DNA of 64,000 nt from Hoeflea sp. (GCF_014359905.1 NZ_JACIYP010000001.1:7758-71757), one strand, 5' to 3'. Numbered from the stretch's first letter, positions 41,844-52,529 are shown. Notes: a model not told the origin generated them from the sequence alone. Made by a program: numbers and translations.

Positions 41844-44486
41844 TCAGCTCGCCAGCATCCGGTCGACAATGTCGCTCACATCGGGAGAGAGGTGTCCGCC
41901 TTCACGGATCGACACCAGCGCAAGCCGGGCCTCCTCCTGCCGTCCGGCCTCGAGCGAGCGCCAGGAGCGCATCGCCGTCAGCAGCCGCGCCGCGAGCTGC
42001 GGATTGCGCTTGTCGATGTCGATCACCTCGCGCGCGAGCAGCCGGTAGCCCGCGCCGTCGGCCGCGTTGAAACCGGTCGGATTGCCGGACGAGAAAGCGC
42101 CGACGAGTGCGCGCACGCGGTTGGGATTGGTGCGGTCGAAATCGGCGCTCTCAAGCAGTTCCTCCACGCGCGCGCAGGTGGCGGCACCCGGCGCCGTTGC
42201 CTGGATCGAATACCATTTGTCGAGCGCCAGCGGATCGTCGGAAAACCGGGCCTTGAACGCATCCAGCGCCTCGGCGGTCTCGCGCGCGGACGGAAAGTTC
42301 TGGGCCAGCACCTGCAGCGACTGCGACAGCACGGTCATGTTGTCGGCCGCGTCGAAGGCCGCCTTGGCGCGGGCAGGACTGCCTTCGGCAATGGAGGCAT
42401 AGCTCATCGCAGAGCCCGCCAGAGCCCGCCTGCCGGCGTCTTCCGCCCCGGGGCTGTAGTCGCCCTTGGGTGCGCTGTCCGCGAGCTTGGCGAAGACATC
42501 GAGCCCGGTGCGGGCGACCTCCGAAAGCACCGCTTCACGGGCCGCGTGGATGGCGTCGGGATCGATGTTGGAGCCGATCTCGCGGGCAATGTCGCTTTCC
42601 GCGGGCAGCGCCAGCGCCTGGGCGCGGAACGCCGGCTCGAGGCTCTCGTCCGCGGCGGTGGTCACAAGGATGTCGGCGAGATCTTTCGCAGACGGCAGGT
42701 TGCGGCCGTCGCGGGCAAGGCGTAACGCGGCCACCAGATGCCGCGTCGCCTGTTCGTTTAGCGCCTGCCAGCGCGCCACGCCGTCGCTGTCATGGCGTGC
42801 GATGTGGGCGAGATCGGCCGCACTCTGCTCCATTGCGATGTTGACCGGCGCCGAGAACGCGCGGTTGATCGACAGCACCGGGCGTCCGGGCACGTCGGGG
42901 AAGGTGAAGGTCTGCTTGCGCTTGGTCAGGTGGACCACGCCGCCGCGGGCTTCCCCGCCACTCGGCTGGCCGTCAAATTCCGCGCCGTCGGGCAGGATCA
43001 GGCCATAGGCCAGCGGAATGTGCATCAGCGCCTTGCGGGATTGGCCGGGCGTCGGGGCGAGGGACTGCTCCAGCGTCACCTTGAAGGATTTCTTCGCGTC
43101 GTTCCAGTCGGTCGACACCGACACCGACGGCGTACCGGCCTGGCTGTACCAGAGCGAGAACTGCTTGAGATCCCGGCCACTGGCCTCGGCGAAGCAGGCG
43201 AGGAAATCCTCGATCGTCGCGGCATCGCCGTCATGCCGTTCGAAATAGAGATCCATCCCCTTGCGGAAATCCTCCGCCCCCAGGATGGTGCGGATCATGC
43301 GCACCACCTCCGAGCCCTTCTCATACACCGTGGCTGTGTAGAAATTATTGATTTCCCGATAGGTTTCCGGGCGCACTGGATGCGCGAGCGGGCCCGCGTC
43401 CTCCGGGAACTGGTGCGCCTTCAGAAGCCGGATCTCGGCGATGCGCTTGACCGCGGCCGAGCGCTGGTCGGCGGAAAACGCATGGTCGCGGTAGACCGTC
43501 AGCCCTTCCTTCAGGCAGAGCTGGAACCAGTCGCGGCAGGTGATGCGGTTGCCGGTCCAGTTGTGAAAATACTCATGCGCGATGATGGCCTCGATATTGG
43601 CGTAGTCCGCGTCGGTTGCGGTCTCCGGGTCGGCCAGCACGTATTTGTCGTTGAAGACATTGAGGCCCTTGTTCTCCATCGCCCCCATGTTGAAGTCCGA
43701 CACGGCGACGATCTGGAAGATGTCGAGGTCGTATTCGCGCCCGTAGACTTCCTCGTCCCATTTCATCGAGCGTTTGAGCGCGTCCATGGCGTAGCCGGCG
43801 CGGGCTTCCTTGCCGTGCTCGACATAGATCTTCAGCGCCACCTCGCGGCCGCTCATGGTGGTGAAGCTGTCCTCGATGAGGCCCAGATCGCCGCCCACCA
43901 GCGCGAACAGGTAGGAAGGCTTGGGGTGCGGGTCGAACCAGGCGGCAAAGTGCCGGCCCTCGTCGTAATTGCCGCCGCCGAGGAAATTGCCGTTCGACAG
44001 CAGGTATCTGGCGTCGTTCTTGGCCGCGATGATGGTGACGGTGTAGACCGCCAGCACGTCGGGCCGGTCGTAGAAATAGGTGATGCGGCGGAAGCCTTCC
44101 GCCTCGCACTGGGTGCAGTAGACGCCGTTGGTGCGGTAAAGCCCCATCAGCTTGGTGTTGGTCTGGGGCGAGATCGTGGTGTTGACGGTGACTTCGAACG
44201 GGCCGCTTTCGGGCAGGCCGCGGATCGTCAGGCTGTCGGGCGTCACCTCATAGAGCGACGGATCGATGTCGTTGCCGTCGAGTTGCAGGCCGTCGAGGCT
44301 GAGTTCGTCGCCGTCAAGCACCAGGCTCGCGTCAGGGGCCACGCCGTCGCGGCGATGCATGATCACCCGCGAGACGACCTTTGTCTCGGTCGGATCAAGC
44401 TCGAAGGTGAGGTCGATCCGCTCCACGACAAAATCTGTCGGCTTGTAGTCCTTGAGTTTGAACACCTGTCCCGATTCAGTCCGCAT
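41844..44486 (-). CDS. pepN: aminopeptidase N PepN (M1 family)
   Basis: An 880-residue zinc aminopeptidase, normal length. The substrate-anchoring motif GAMENKGLNVF is at about residue 268. The zinc site is HEYFH (residues 304-308) with Glu327 in CLKEGLTVYRD. The N-terminal beta domain starts KLKDYKPTDFVVERIDLTFE, and the C-terminal DUF3458 helical domain has LDKWYSIQATAPGAATCARV. It removes N-terminal residues from peptides in the cytoplasm. Confidence 0.95.
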   Translation of the reverse strand: MRTESGQVFKLKDYKPTDFVVERIDLTFELDPTETKVVSRVIMHRRDGVAPDASLVLDGDELSLDGLQLDGNDIDPSLYEVTPDSLTIRGLPESGPFEVTVNTTISPQTNTKLMGLYRTNGVYCTQCEAEGFRRITYFYDRPDVLAVYTVTIIAAKNDARYLLSNGNFLGGGNYDEGRHFAAWFDPHPKPSYLFALVGGDLGLIEDSFTTMSGREVALKIYVEHGKEARAGYAMDALKRSMKWDEEVYGREYDLDIFQIVAVSDFNMGAMENKGLNVFNDKYVLADPETATDADYANIEAIIAHEYFHNWTGNRITCRDWFQLCLKEGLTVYRDHAFSADQRSAAVKRIAEIRLLKAHQFPEDAGPLAHPVRPETYREINNFYTATVYEKGSEVVRMIRTILGAEDFRKGMDLYFERHDGDAATIEDFLACFAEASGRDLKQFSLWYSQAGTPSVSVSTDWNDAKKSFKVTLEQSLAPTPGQSRKALMHIPLAYGLILPDGAEFDGQPSGGEARGGVVHLTKRKQTFTFPDVPGRPVLSINRAFSAPVNIAMEQSAADLAHIARHDSDGVARWQALNEQATRHLVAALRLARDGRNLPSAKDLADILVTTAADESLEPAFRAQALALPAESDIAREIGSNIDPDAIHAAREAVLSEVARTGLDVFAKLADSAPKGDYSPGAEDAGRRALAGSAMSYASIAEGSPARAKAAFDAADNMTVLSQSLQVLAQNFPSARETAEALDAFKARFSDDPLALDKWYSIQATAPGAATCARVEELLESADFDRTNPNRVRALVGAFSSGNPTGFNAADGAGYRLLAREVIDIDKRNPQLAARLLTAMRSWRSLEAGRQEEARLALVSIREGGHLSPDVSDIVDRMLAS

Positions 44487-44765
44487 ATGCTTCTGCCCCG
44501 CAAAATCCCATTATGGCACAGGACGCTATCACAGGGGATCCTGACACGGGGTTAAGACGGAATCCCATTAGCGAGGGGGCAGAGGGGGCGCGTTGGCGGC
44601 CGCCATCTTGTCGACAAAACAGACATTTGGCGGTTTCCGCGGTTGAGGGCGGGGGAGAGTGCGGCCGTTCGGCTGCCTGCCTCTCGACATTTTCGTCTCC
44701 GCCATTAAGTTGAAAGCCAGAGTCGCGGACGCGGCTCCAAGCCCCTCCACCACCCGGGACCTGCC

Positions 44766-47063
44766 ATGACCATCGCGACACCGAAATTTGGCGTGGGCGC
44801 ATCCGCCTTGCGCAAGGAAGACCCGAAGCTGATCCGCGGCGAGGGGGCCTTCACCGACGACATCAGGGCTGCAGGCGAGTTGCGCGGCTTCGTGCTGCGT
44901 TCGCCGCATGCTTCGGCACGCTTTGTCATCGCCGATCTCGAGGCGGCCCGCGCATCCGAAGGCGTGCATCTGGTGCTGACAGCTCAGGATGTCGCCCATC
45001 TCGGGCCGGTGATGTGTCTGGCGCCCGTCAAACAGCCCGACGGGAGCAGGCATGCGCTCAAGCACACGCCGCTTCTGTGCGACGGCGAAGTCCGCCATGT
45101 CGGCGATGCGGTGGCCTTCATTGTCGCCGACACGCTGGCTCAGGCGCAGGATGCCTCCGAACTCATCGAGATCGATTGGGAGTTCGGCGAGGCGCACGCC
45201 GATCTCGCCACCGCGCTGGATCAAGGCAGCCCGCTGGTCTGGCCCGATCTCGGCACCAACCAGGCCTATCTCTACCGGGTCGGCGACGCCGCGGCGACGG
45301 ATGCGGCCTTTGCCAGGGCCGAGCATGTGACCACCATCAGCTTCGTCAACAACCGGCTGGTGACGAACTACATGGAAACCCGGGCCTGCCTGGCCGAGTG
45401 GGACGATGAGGCGAAAAAGTTCACCCTGACGCTCGGCTCGCAAGGCGTTCACTCCATTCGCCGGACGCTCGCCAATGACGTCTTCAAGATGGATCTCGAG
45501 GACTTCCGCGTCATCACCCGCGATGTCGGCGGCGGCTTTGGCACCAAATCCTTCAACTACCGGGAATACCCGCTGTCGCTGGAAGCGGCGCGCCAGCTTG
45601 GCCGCCCGGTCAAGTGGGTGGCCGACCGCACCGAGCATTTCCTGGCCGATGCCCATGGCCGCGACCATCAGGTGACAGCCTCGCTGGCGATGGACAAGCA
45701 TGGCCGCATATCGGGATTGAAAATCGATCTTCTGGCCAATATGGGCGCCTATCTCAGCCAGTTCGGCCCCTTTGTGCCGACCTTCGGCGGCTCGATGGCG
45801 ACCGGCGTCTATGATATCGAGAACCTCGATTTCAAGCTGCGCGGCGTCTACACCCACACCACCCCGGTTGATGCCTATCGCGGCGCAGGCCGTCCCGAGG
45901 CCGCCTTCCTGATCGAGCGGCTGATCGATGCGGCCGCGCGCGAAATGGGCATTCCGGTGGAAGAGCTCAGGCGCCGCAATTTCATCCGTCCCGAGCAGTT
46001 TCCCTACCTCACGCCCGGCGGCCGGAATTACGATGTGGGCGAATTTGACGGCCACATGACCCGGGCGCTCGAAAAGGCCGATTTCGCCGGGTTTGCCGAA
46101 AGGGCAAAGCAGGCTGAAAGCCGCGGCAAGCTCCGCGGCTTCGGCACGGCGGTCTATATCGAGGCCTGCGCCTTTGCCGGATCGGAGCCCGCGAAACTGA
46201 CGCTCGATCCCGATGGCGGCATCACCCTCTATATCGGCACCCAGACCAACGGGCAGGGCCACGCCACAGCCTACAGCCAGTTCGTGGCCGATCATATCGG
46301 CATTGATTTCGATCGCATCACCGTGCGCCAGGGCGACACCAACGAGCTGGCCAAGGGCGGCGGCACCGGCGGTTCGCGCTCGATCCCGCTCGGCGGAGTG
46401 TCTGTCTCCGCGGCCTCCGAGGTGCTGGCCGAGAAAATGAAGAAGATCGCCGCCGACGAGCTGGAAGCCTCGGCCGCCGACATCGAGCTGGTGGATGGGT
46501 CGGCGCGCATCGTCGGCACCGACCGGGTGATCAGTTACGCCGACATCGCCCGCGCCGCGCAATCCGACGATGACCGCACGGGCCTTGCCGATGTGGTCCA
46601 GGACGAGGCCACCTATCCCAACGGCACCCATATCTGCGAGATCGAGATCGATCCCGACACCGGCCATATCGACATCGTGGCCTACACGATCGTCGATGAT
46701 TTCGGCATGACGGTGAATCCCGTGCTGCTGCTTGGCCAGGTGCATGGCGGGGTGGTGCAGGGCATCGGCCAGTGCCTCAGTGAGGGCGTGGTCTATTCCG
46801 AGGACGGGCAATTGCTGACCGCGAGCTTCATGGATTACACCGTGCCGCGCGCCGACACCGTGCCGTTCTTCGAGTTCGAAACCCGCAACGTGCCCTCGAC
46901 CACCAACGCCATGGGCATCAAGGGCGCGGGCGAGGCGGGCACCATCGGGGCATGCCCGGCGGTGATGAACGCGCTTGTCGACGCGCTCGACCGGGCGCGC
47001 GGCGTGCGCCACATCGAAATGCCCGCGACCCCGCAACGGGTCTGGGAAGCGCTCAATACGTGA
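44766..47063 (+). CDS. xanthine dehydrogenase/CoxL-family molybdopterin-binding large subunit
   Basis: A 765-residue molybdenum hydroxylase large subunit. The N-terminal part is MTIATPKFGVGASALRKEDP, with GEGAFTDDIR. The active-site loop reads VDAYRGAGRPEA, i.e. the AYRGAGR form of CoxL (form II), not the AYxCSFR loop of true CO dehydrogenase. Molybdopterin contacts include GGGFGTKSFN and TQTNGQGHATAYSQ. The catalytic Glu lies in IKGAGEAGTIG near the end. It needs a small Fe-S and a medium FAD subunit, but neither is nearby, so it is an orphan whose partners must be encoded elsewhere. Substrate unknown; CO oxidation should not be assumed. Confidence 0.87.
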   Translation: MTIATPKFGVGASALRKEDPKLIRGEGAFTDDIRAAGELRGFVLRSPHASARFVIADLEAARASEGVHLVLTAQDVAHLGPVMCLAPVKQPDGSRHALKHTPLLCDGEVRHVGDAVAFIVADTLAQAQDASELIEIDWEFGEAHADLATALDQGSPLVWPDLGTNQAYLYRVGDAAATDAAFARAEHVTTISFVNNRLVTNYMETRACLAEWDDEAKKFTLTLGSQGVHSIRRTLANDVFKMDLEDFRVITRDVGGGFGTKSFNYREYPLSLEAARQLGRPVKWVADRTEHFLADAHGRDHQVTASLAMDKHGRISGLKIDLLANMGAYLSQFGPFVPTFGGSMATGVYDIENLDFKLRGVYTHTTPVDAYRGAGRPEAAFLIERLIDAAAREMGIPVEELRRRNFIRPEQFPYLTPGGRNYDVGEFDGHMTRALEKADFAGFAERAKQAESRGKLRGFGTAVYIEACAFAGSEPAKLTLDPDGGITLYIGTQTNGQGHATAYSQFVADHIGIDFDRITVRQGDTNELAKGGGTGGSRSIPLGGVSVSAASEVLAEKMKKIAADELEASAADIELVDGSARIVGTDRVISYADIARAAQSDDDRTGLADVVQDEATYPNGTHICEIEIDPDTGHIDIVAYTIVDDFGMTVNPVLLLGQVHGGVVQGIGQCLSEGVVYSEDGQLLTASFMDYTVPRADTVPFFEFETRNVPSTTNAMGIKGAGEAGTIGACPAVMNALVDALDRARGVRHIEMPATPQRVWEALNT

Positions 47064-47256
47064 ACCGTGACGGTTCCAACCATGGGCTGAGCGGGGGGAC
47101 GTATCAACGCGGCGCGGGCGGTCCATCAGGTTTTTTGATCAGACGATACGCTGTGAACCGGTTATCGTCTGGCGAAACGGTTGCTATAACCGGTGAACGC
47201 CCCAAACCGCATCCGCTGACCTATCACCGCGCGGACCGGCTCACGAAAGAGATCCG

Positions 47257-48243
47257 TTGACAGATCCCACACCAGACGCCGCCCCCCAGGCAGCATCGAC
47301 CCCGTCCGTTGCCACGTATAGCGGTTCCCCGATGATCGGCATCGCACTCAAGGTTGCTTCGGTCGCCGTGTTTGTCTCCATGTCCACGCTGATCAAGGCT
47401 TCGGCCGAAGGCATGCCTGCGGGGCAGATCGTGTTCCTGCGCTCGGCCTTCGCGATTTTTCCCATCCTGATTTTCCTGGCCGTGAGGGGCCAGCTCGACA
47501 CCGCCTGGCGGACCAAAAGCCCGCTGTCGCATGTGCGGCGGGGCCTGGTGGGCGTCACCGCCATGGCCTTTGGATTTTACGGCATCATGCGGCTGCCTTT
47601 GCCCGACGCGATCGCCATCGGCTACGCCATGCCCTTGCTGACCGTGGTGTTTGCGGCGCTGTTCCTGGGCGAAACCGTGCGTATTTTCCGCTGGTCGGCG
47701 GTGGCGGTGGGCCTCGGCGGCGTGCTGATCATCACCTGGCCGCGGTTGAGCCTGTTCGGAGACGGCTTCGGCTCGGAAGAAGCGCTTGGCGCGGCTGCCG
47801 TCCTGGCCTCGGCTGCTCTTGGCGCCACGGCGATGATCCTGGTGCGCAAGCTGGTGCTGAGCGAACGCACGCCGACCATCGTGCTCTATTTCTCGCTCAC
47901 AGCCACGGTGCTGTCGCTGGCCTCGCTGCCCTTCGGCTGGATCATGCCCGACTGGCCGACACTCGCTCTCATGGCGATGGCAGGCTTCTGCGGCGGGCTG
48001 GGGCAGATCCTGCTGACCCAGAGCTACCGCCACGCCGATGTGTCGACGATTGCGCCGTTCGAATACACGTCGATCGTGCTCGGGATCTTGATCGGTTACT
48101 TCCTCTTCGGCGACGTTCCGACCTGGTCCATGCTTCTGGGCACCACCATCGTGGTCGGAGCCGGGCTCTTCGTCATCCTGCGCGAACATGCGCTCGGCCT
48201 CGAACGCAAGGCCCAGCGCAAGCTGGTGACGCCCCAGGGCTGA
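47257..48243 (+). CDS. DMT-superfamily (EamA) transporter
   Basis: A 328-residue inner-membrane transporter with about ten hydrophobic helices in two EamA repeats: one includes LKVASVAVFVSMSTLIKASA and FLRSAFAIFPILIFLAVRG, the other MAGFCGGLGQILLTQSYRHA and PFEYTSIVLGILIGYFLFGD. The start is TTG 47257 with AAGAGA upstream. The final cytoplasmic tail is basic. It probably exports a small metabolite; the substrate is unknown. Confidence 0.85.
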   Translation: MTDPTPDAAPQAASTPSVATYSGSPMIGIALKVASVAVFVSMSTLIKASAEGMPAGQIVFLRSAFAIFPILIFLAVRGQLDTAWRTKSPLSHVRRGLVGVTAMAFGFYGIMRLPLPDAIAIGYAMPLLTVVFAALFLGETVRIFRWSAVAVGLGGVLIITWPRLSLFGDGFGSEEALGAAAVLASAALGATAMILVRKLVLSERTPTIVLYFSLTATVLSLASLPFGWIMPDWPTLALMAMAGFCGGLGQILLTQSYRHADVSTIAPFEYTSIVLGILIGYFLFGDVPTWSMLLGTTIVVGAGLFVILREHALGLERKAQRKLVTPQG

Positions 48244-48274
48244 ACCGGGAAGGAGCCGGCTGTCCGCGTGGCGT

Positions 48275-49561
48275 TCAGGCTGCGTTGCGGTCGGGCGAGG
48301 TGTCCTCTGCCGTATCCTCGCCATAGCCGGGATCCGAACGCGGGTCGAGTTCGGCGCTTTGCGGGGTCAGGTCCGGCATCGCCGCCATCGGCAGGAAGTC
48401 CGACCGCATCTCCTCGGAAGGCTGCTCGCGGCGGCTGATGCGCCAGGCGGCATGGGCCGAATAGGCGGCAAAACAGATGGCAATCGCCGCAAACAGGGCG
48501 TGCGGGCCGAACCAGTCCATCGCAGCGCCCGTGATCAGCGGACCCACCATCGTGGCGCAGCCGTAAACCAGCATCAATCCGCTCGAGACTTCGACGAATT
48601 CGTCCGGCTTGGCGTGGTCATTGGCATGCGCCACATTGAGCGAGTAGATCGGAAACAGCACGGTCCCCAGGCACAGCATGCCGGCAAAGAACACGATCCG
48701 GTTCTCGACGCCGAACGCCACGGTGACCAGGCAGGCGAAAATGCCGATGAAGCCTGCAAAGATCATCACCTTGCGGCGGTCCATCCGGTCCGAGGCGCGG
48801 CCGAGCGGGTACTGGAAGATCGCCCCGCCGATCATGGCGATGGCGAGCATTGAGGCGCCCTCGATGGTGGAAAGACCCAGCCGGGTTGCGTAGACCGGCC
48901 CGAGGCCGCCCCAGGCGCTGGCGATCAGGCCGGCGATCAAGGTTCCGATAACCGCTGCCGGCGATCTCCGGTAAAGCCCGGGAATGTCGAATTTCACCTG
49001 GGTCAGCGGCTGCGGCGATTGCGCGCTCGACAGCGCCGTGGGCATCACCGCCAGCGAGCAGATCAGGGCGCAGATCATGAACAGCGTCGGCGTCAGCGGA
49101 TTGCCGAAGGGCACGATATATTGCCCGACCATGACCGCCGCCATGCTCACCACCATGTAGACCGAAAACAGCGCGCCGCGGTTTTCGTTGCTGACCTTCT
49201 CGTTGAGCCAGCTTTCGATGATCATGTAGGCGCCGGCGATGGAAAACCCGGCCAACGCCCGCGTCAGCACCCAGACGGCCGGATGCACGATCAGCGAATG
49301 CAGCAGGAACGACATCGCCATGATGGTGGTCAGCGCACCGAAAACGCGCACATGTCCGACGCGCAGCACCAGCCTCGGCGTGATCATGCAGCTTGCGGTA
49401 AAAGCGATGGCATAGCCCGTGGCAATCAGCGAGATGGTGAAGGTTGACCAGCCTTCGGCCACGGCCCTGACCGGGATCAGGTAGCCTGACAGGCCCATCG
49501 CGGTCAGCAGGAAAAAAGTCGATATCAGCAACGACGCCACTGACCGAATGGACTGGATCAT
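48275..49561 (-). CDS. MFS transporter
   Basis: A 428-residue transporter from ATG 49561. The longer upstream frame is rejected because SLLISTFFLLTAMGLSGYLI, the first membrane helix, follows directly. Twelve helices are expected, with SIAGAYMIIESWLNEKVSNE (the motif of the YcaD/quinolone-type group) and the GRASDRMDRRKVM loop A-type motif. A long acidic tail ends the protein. It faces the DMT gene convergently. Substrate unknown. Confidence 0.85.
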   Translation of the reverse strand: MIQSIRSVASLLISTFFLLTAMGLSGYLIPVRAVAEGWSTFTISLIATGYAIAFTASCMITPRLVLRVGHVRVFGALTTIMAMSFLLHSLIVHPAVWVLTRALAGFSIAGAYMIIESWLNEKVSNENRGALFSVYMVVSMAAVMVGQYIVPFGNPLTPTLFMICALICSLAVMPTALSSAQSPQPLTQVKFDIPGLYRRSPAAVIGTLIAGLIASAWGGLGPVYATRLGLSTIEGASMLAIAMIGGAIFQYPLGRASDRMDRRKVMIFAGFIGIFACLVTVAFGVENRIVFFAGMLCLGTVLFPIYSLNVAHANDHAKPDEFVEVSSGLMLVYGCATMVGPLITGAAMDWFGPHALFAAIAICFAAYSAHAAWRISRREQPSEEMRSDFLPMAAMPDLTPQSAELDPRSDPGYGEDTAEDTSPDRNAA

Positions 49562-49740
49562 GGCGGCTTCCCTGTGAACAAAAACAGGGCCCGCACAAAC
49601 ACCGGTTCTATCCGGATAAGGCAGGCCCAAATGCATGGATGATTCTGACGTCCACCATGTCATGCCCGATTGCGACGGGAAAGCCCGATTGCGACTCAGG
49701 TCGGTGAATTCACGCCTCCGGCATTATCCAGGCAGCGTGC

Positions 49741-50652
49741 TTAACCGACCTTCATCTGCTCGATCCGCTCCTGCAGCGACAACAGATCCGCCCAGACCAG
49801 CCGCTTTTGCGCGGGGTTCCTGAGCAGATAGGCCGGGTGCAGTGTCGGCAGCGCCGGGATGCGCGCATCGCCCGCCTGGTATTCCATCCAGGTGCCCCTG
49901 AGCGACAAGATGCCCTTGTCGGTCCCGAGCAGCGACTTGCTCGCGACATTTCCCAGCATGACCACGATCTTCGGCGCGGCGAGCGCGACATGCCGCTCGA
50001 TGAAGGGGCGGCACAGTTCGATCTCGTGCGGCGCAGGCGTGCGGTTGCCCGGCGGCCGCCAGGGGATCATGTTGGTGATGTAGGCGGTGTCGCGGCTGAG
50101 CCCGATGGCGCCCAGCATCCGGTCGAGCAACTGCCCGGCGCGGCCGACAAAGGGAGCGCCCTGGATGTCCTCCTCGCGCCCCGGCGCCTCGCCGATGAAC
50201 ATCACGTCGGCCTCGGGATTGCCGTCGGCGAACACCAGAGTCTTGGCGCTGTGCCTGAGATTGCAGCCGGTGAACCCGTCAAGTGCCGCGCGCAGCTCGG
50301 CGATCGTGGTGGCGCTCGCGGCAAGTGCGCGGGCGTCCTCGAATGCGGCTTCGTTGGGGATGGTCAGTTGCGAGGCCTGCGGGGCCGGCGTCATCGGCTG
50401 CGCGGCAACCGCGGCTCCGGGTCGCATGGCAGGCGTGGCCGGACGTTGCGCCGGCGGCGGACCGCTGCTTGGCCGGGACCCGGCCGCCGCGGGCTGCGGC
50501 CTGGCTTGCGACCGCGATTGCGCCAGCGCGGCCGATTGCTCAAACCGGTCGATAGCCGCGTCTTCGCACAGGTCTTCCACGCCGCTGTCGGCGTAAAAGC
50601 TCAAAAGCGCCGCAAGGGCCTGCGGGGTCATGTCGGATGCGGAAACGGCCAT
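49741..50652 (-). CDS. family 4 uracil-DNA glycosylase
   Basis: A 303-residue Fe-S uracil-DNA glycosylase. The N-terminal third is low-complexity (Pro/Ala-rich, SQARPQPAAAGSRPSSGPPP). The catalytic domain has VMFIGEAPGREEDIQGAPFV, VGRAGQLLDRMLGAIGL, TNMIPWRPPGNRTPAPHEIE and the late LPTLHPAYLLRNP. Cysteines GCNLRH and ELCRPF fit cluster ligands. It removes uracil from DNA as the first step of base excision repair. Confidence 0.9.
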   Translation of the reverse strand: MAVSASDMTPQALAALLSFYADSGVEDLCEDAAIDRFEQSAALAQSRSQARPQPAAAGSRPSSGPPPAQRPATPAMRPGAAVAAQPMTPAPQASQLTIPNEAAFEDARALAASATTIAELRAALDGFTGCNLRHSAKTLVFADGNPEADVMFIGEAPGREEDIQGAPFVGRAGQLLDRMLGAIGLSRDTAYITNMIPWRPPGNRTPAPHEIELCRPFIERHVALAAPKIVVMLGNVASKSLLGTDKGILSLRGTWMEYQAGDARIPALPTLHPAYLLRNPAQKRLVWADLLSLQERIEQMKVG

Positions 50653-50715
50653 GGCGCGGTTTTACCGCAAAGCGCGGGGCGGCGATAGCGGATTGATCCG
50701 CCCGTCGCAAATCAA

Positions 50716-50742
50716 AACGCCCGGATGCAGGATCCGGGCGTT
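50716..50742. terminator. hairpin terminator between udg and rplI
   Basis: AACGCCCGGAT (50716-50726) pairs perfectly with ATCCGGGCGTT (50732-50742), and the next bases include TTTTC. On the minus strand TTTTG follows the stem, so it mainly ends the rplI transcript. Confidence 0.8.
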
Positions 50743-50787
50743 ATGGTTTTCAAGTCTGCGCGACGCCGCAAGGCGCCATCCGCAAAA

Positions 50788-51384
50788 TCAGGCGTTGTCT
50801 TCGCCTTCGCCGTCTTCATCAAGGTAGTCCGGGTCGTTGGCAGCAGCTTCAGCGGCTTCGGCGGCGGCTTCCTCGTCGATGCCGTAGATTGCGTCGGCGG
50901 AGGAGAGATCCTCGCCCTTGAGCTGGCGCTCGGCTTCATCGGCGGAACGGGCAACGTTGAAGGTGACGGTGACGGTGACGTCGGCATGCAGGGCCAGCGG
51001 CACGGTGTGCAGGCCGATGGTCTTGACCGGGTTGTTCATGTCGACCTGGTTGCGGCCGATGTCAAAGCCGTTGTCCGCAAGAACCGCAATCACGTCGCGG
51101 GCTGCGACCGAACCGTAGAGCTGGCCGGTTTCGCCGGCCGAACGGACGACGATGAAGGTCTTGCCTTCGAGCTTTTCGGCGATCTGCTGGGCTTCCGACT
51201 TGCGCTCGAGGTTGCGCGCTTCGAGCACCGCGCGCTCGGCCTCAAAACGGGTCTTGTTGGCGGCGTTGGCGCGCAGCGCCTTGCCCTGCGGCAGCAGGAA
51301 GTTGCGGGCGTAGCCATCGCGAACCTTGACGGTTTCGCCCATCTGGCCGAGCTTGGCGATGCGTTCAAGAAGAATGACGTCCAT
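50788..51384 (-). CDS. rplI: 50S ribosomal protein L9
   Basis: A 198-residue L9. The N-terminal domain [20 protein letters not shown] with [19 protein letters not shown] is the family signature. The C-terminal domain has [20 protein letters not shown] and [12 protein letters not shown]. It is longer than the usual 150 residues because of an acidic Ala/Glu/Asp tail of about 40 residues ([20 protein letters not shown]), common in alphaproteobacterial L9. Last gene of the rpsF-rpsR-DUF2232-rplI operon. Confidence 0.95.
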   Translation of the reverse strand: MDVILLERIAKLGQMGETVKVRDGYARNFLLPQGKALRANAANKTRFEAERAVLEARNLERKSEAQQIAEKLEGKTFIVVRSAGETGQLYGSVAARDVIAVLADNGFDIGRNQVDMNNPVKTIGLHTVPLALHADVTVTVTFNVARSADEAERQLKGEDLSSADAIYGIDEEAAAEAAEAAANDPDYLDEDGEGEDNA

Positions 51385-51424
51385 TGTAGTGTTCCTTTTG
51401 AGTGGTGTTGGTCGAGAAGTGGTT

Positions 51425-52384
51425 TCAGGGTTTGGATCTGGGACCGGAGCCGGTCGTGTTGAACGTGCGGGCCGTGTCGAACAACCCGAGAAACAAGAAG
51501 AAGGCCAGCGGCACGGTAAAGATCACCGTTGCCAGATAGGCTGTCCACAACAGCAGGCCGCGCGCCGGCTTGCCGCGGGTGCGGTGATGGGCGATGGCGT
51601 ATCCGGAGACGGCATAGCCCATGCCGAAGGCGCCGATCAGGGTCCAGCCGACAAGGCCGATGCCGCCGCCGATGAAGCTCATCACCGCGCCGGCAGCCAG
51701 CGCGATGGCGCCCAGCCGCGGCATCCTGAGTTGCGAGGGCAGGTCGTCCTTGGGGCGTTTGGAACGGCCCGAGAGGCGCACGATGGCCGAGGCGAAATAC
51801 CAGCCGGCCAGCAGGATGAGGACCCAGATCGCAGCCTGGATGGTGGGCAGCGCGAAGAAGAAGAATTCCTTCATCTCCGAAAGGCTTTCGGCGGTAGGCT
51901 GGTAGTCGGCATTGCTGTCCTTGAGGGTGCTGACGAACACGTCGACCAGCTGGCCGACAAATTCCTGGCCGTATCCCAGGGCAAGCCCGACAGCCACGAG
52001 GCCGATGCAGACGCAGACTGCAATGTTGAGGAAAATGTCTGACAGCGGATACCAGACGACATCGCCTTCAGGCCCGCCGATTTCCTCGGCCGGACGGGCC
52101 AGGTTGGAAAGATGGGCGATCCAGGCCGCCGGCGTCAGCGTGGTGACGGCCGAAACAAGCGCGGCCTGTGGCGTCGTGGCAAAACCGATCACGGCCATGG
52201 CTGAGACAACCGCAACGATGGAGGCGAGATTGGACCAGCCCAGCCCCGCGATCAGGACCGGGATCGCCGCGGCGGCAAACAGGATGAAGGACAGGCTGGA
52301 GGGGGAACCGGCGCTGACAAGCAGGAGCGCGGCGGAAACGCCGGCGAGCAGGCCCACAAGGAGCGATGTGCTTTGCTGTGTCAT
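51425..52384 (-). CDS. DUF2232 membrane protein
   Basis: A 319-residue polytopic protein with about eight membrane segments ([60 protein letters not shown] among them). Its place between rpsR and rplI and its topology fit the DUF2232 (YybS-like) family found there in alphaproteobacteria. Function unknown. Confidence 0.85.
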   Translation of the reverse strand: MTQQSTSLLVGLLAGVSAALLLVSAGSPSSLSFILFAAAAIPVLIAGLGWSNLASIVAVVSAMAVIGFATTPQAALVSAVTTLTPAAWIAHLSNLARPAEEIGGPEGDVVWYPLSDIFLNIAVCVCIGLVAVGLALGYGQEFVGQLVDVFVSTLKDSNADYQPTAESLSEMKEFFFFALPTIQAAIWVLILLAGWYFASAIVRLSGRSKRPKDDLPSQLRMPRLGAIALAAGAVMSFIGGGIGLVGWTLIGAFGMGYAVSGYAIAHHRTRGKPARGLLLWTAYLATVIFTVPLAFFLFLGLFDTARTFNTTGSGPRSKP

Positions 52385-52529
52385 GGTTCGCTGTCCTGCC
52401 TGAGCAGTTAGAGGTCAGTCGCGGGCTATTCCGCGCCTCAACCCCAACACGGGATTTCGCAACCCAGACCCCGCGCCGCCGCGGGATGGGAAGAGGACCC
52501 GGCGCGGGCGCCGGATCCGGATTTCAAGC

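Noticed and set aside
44487-44765. Small genes in the pepN-coxL gap
   Set aside because: Short frames on both strands lack ribosome binding sites and conserved text; probably only promoters.
44766-47063. Aerobic CO dehydrogenase (true coxL)
   Set aside because: The active-site loop is AYRGAGR rather than AYxCSFR, and the other subunits are missing.
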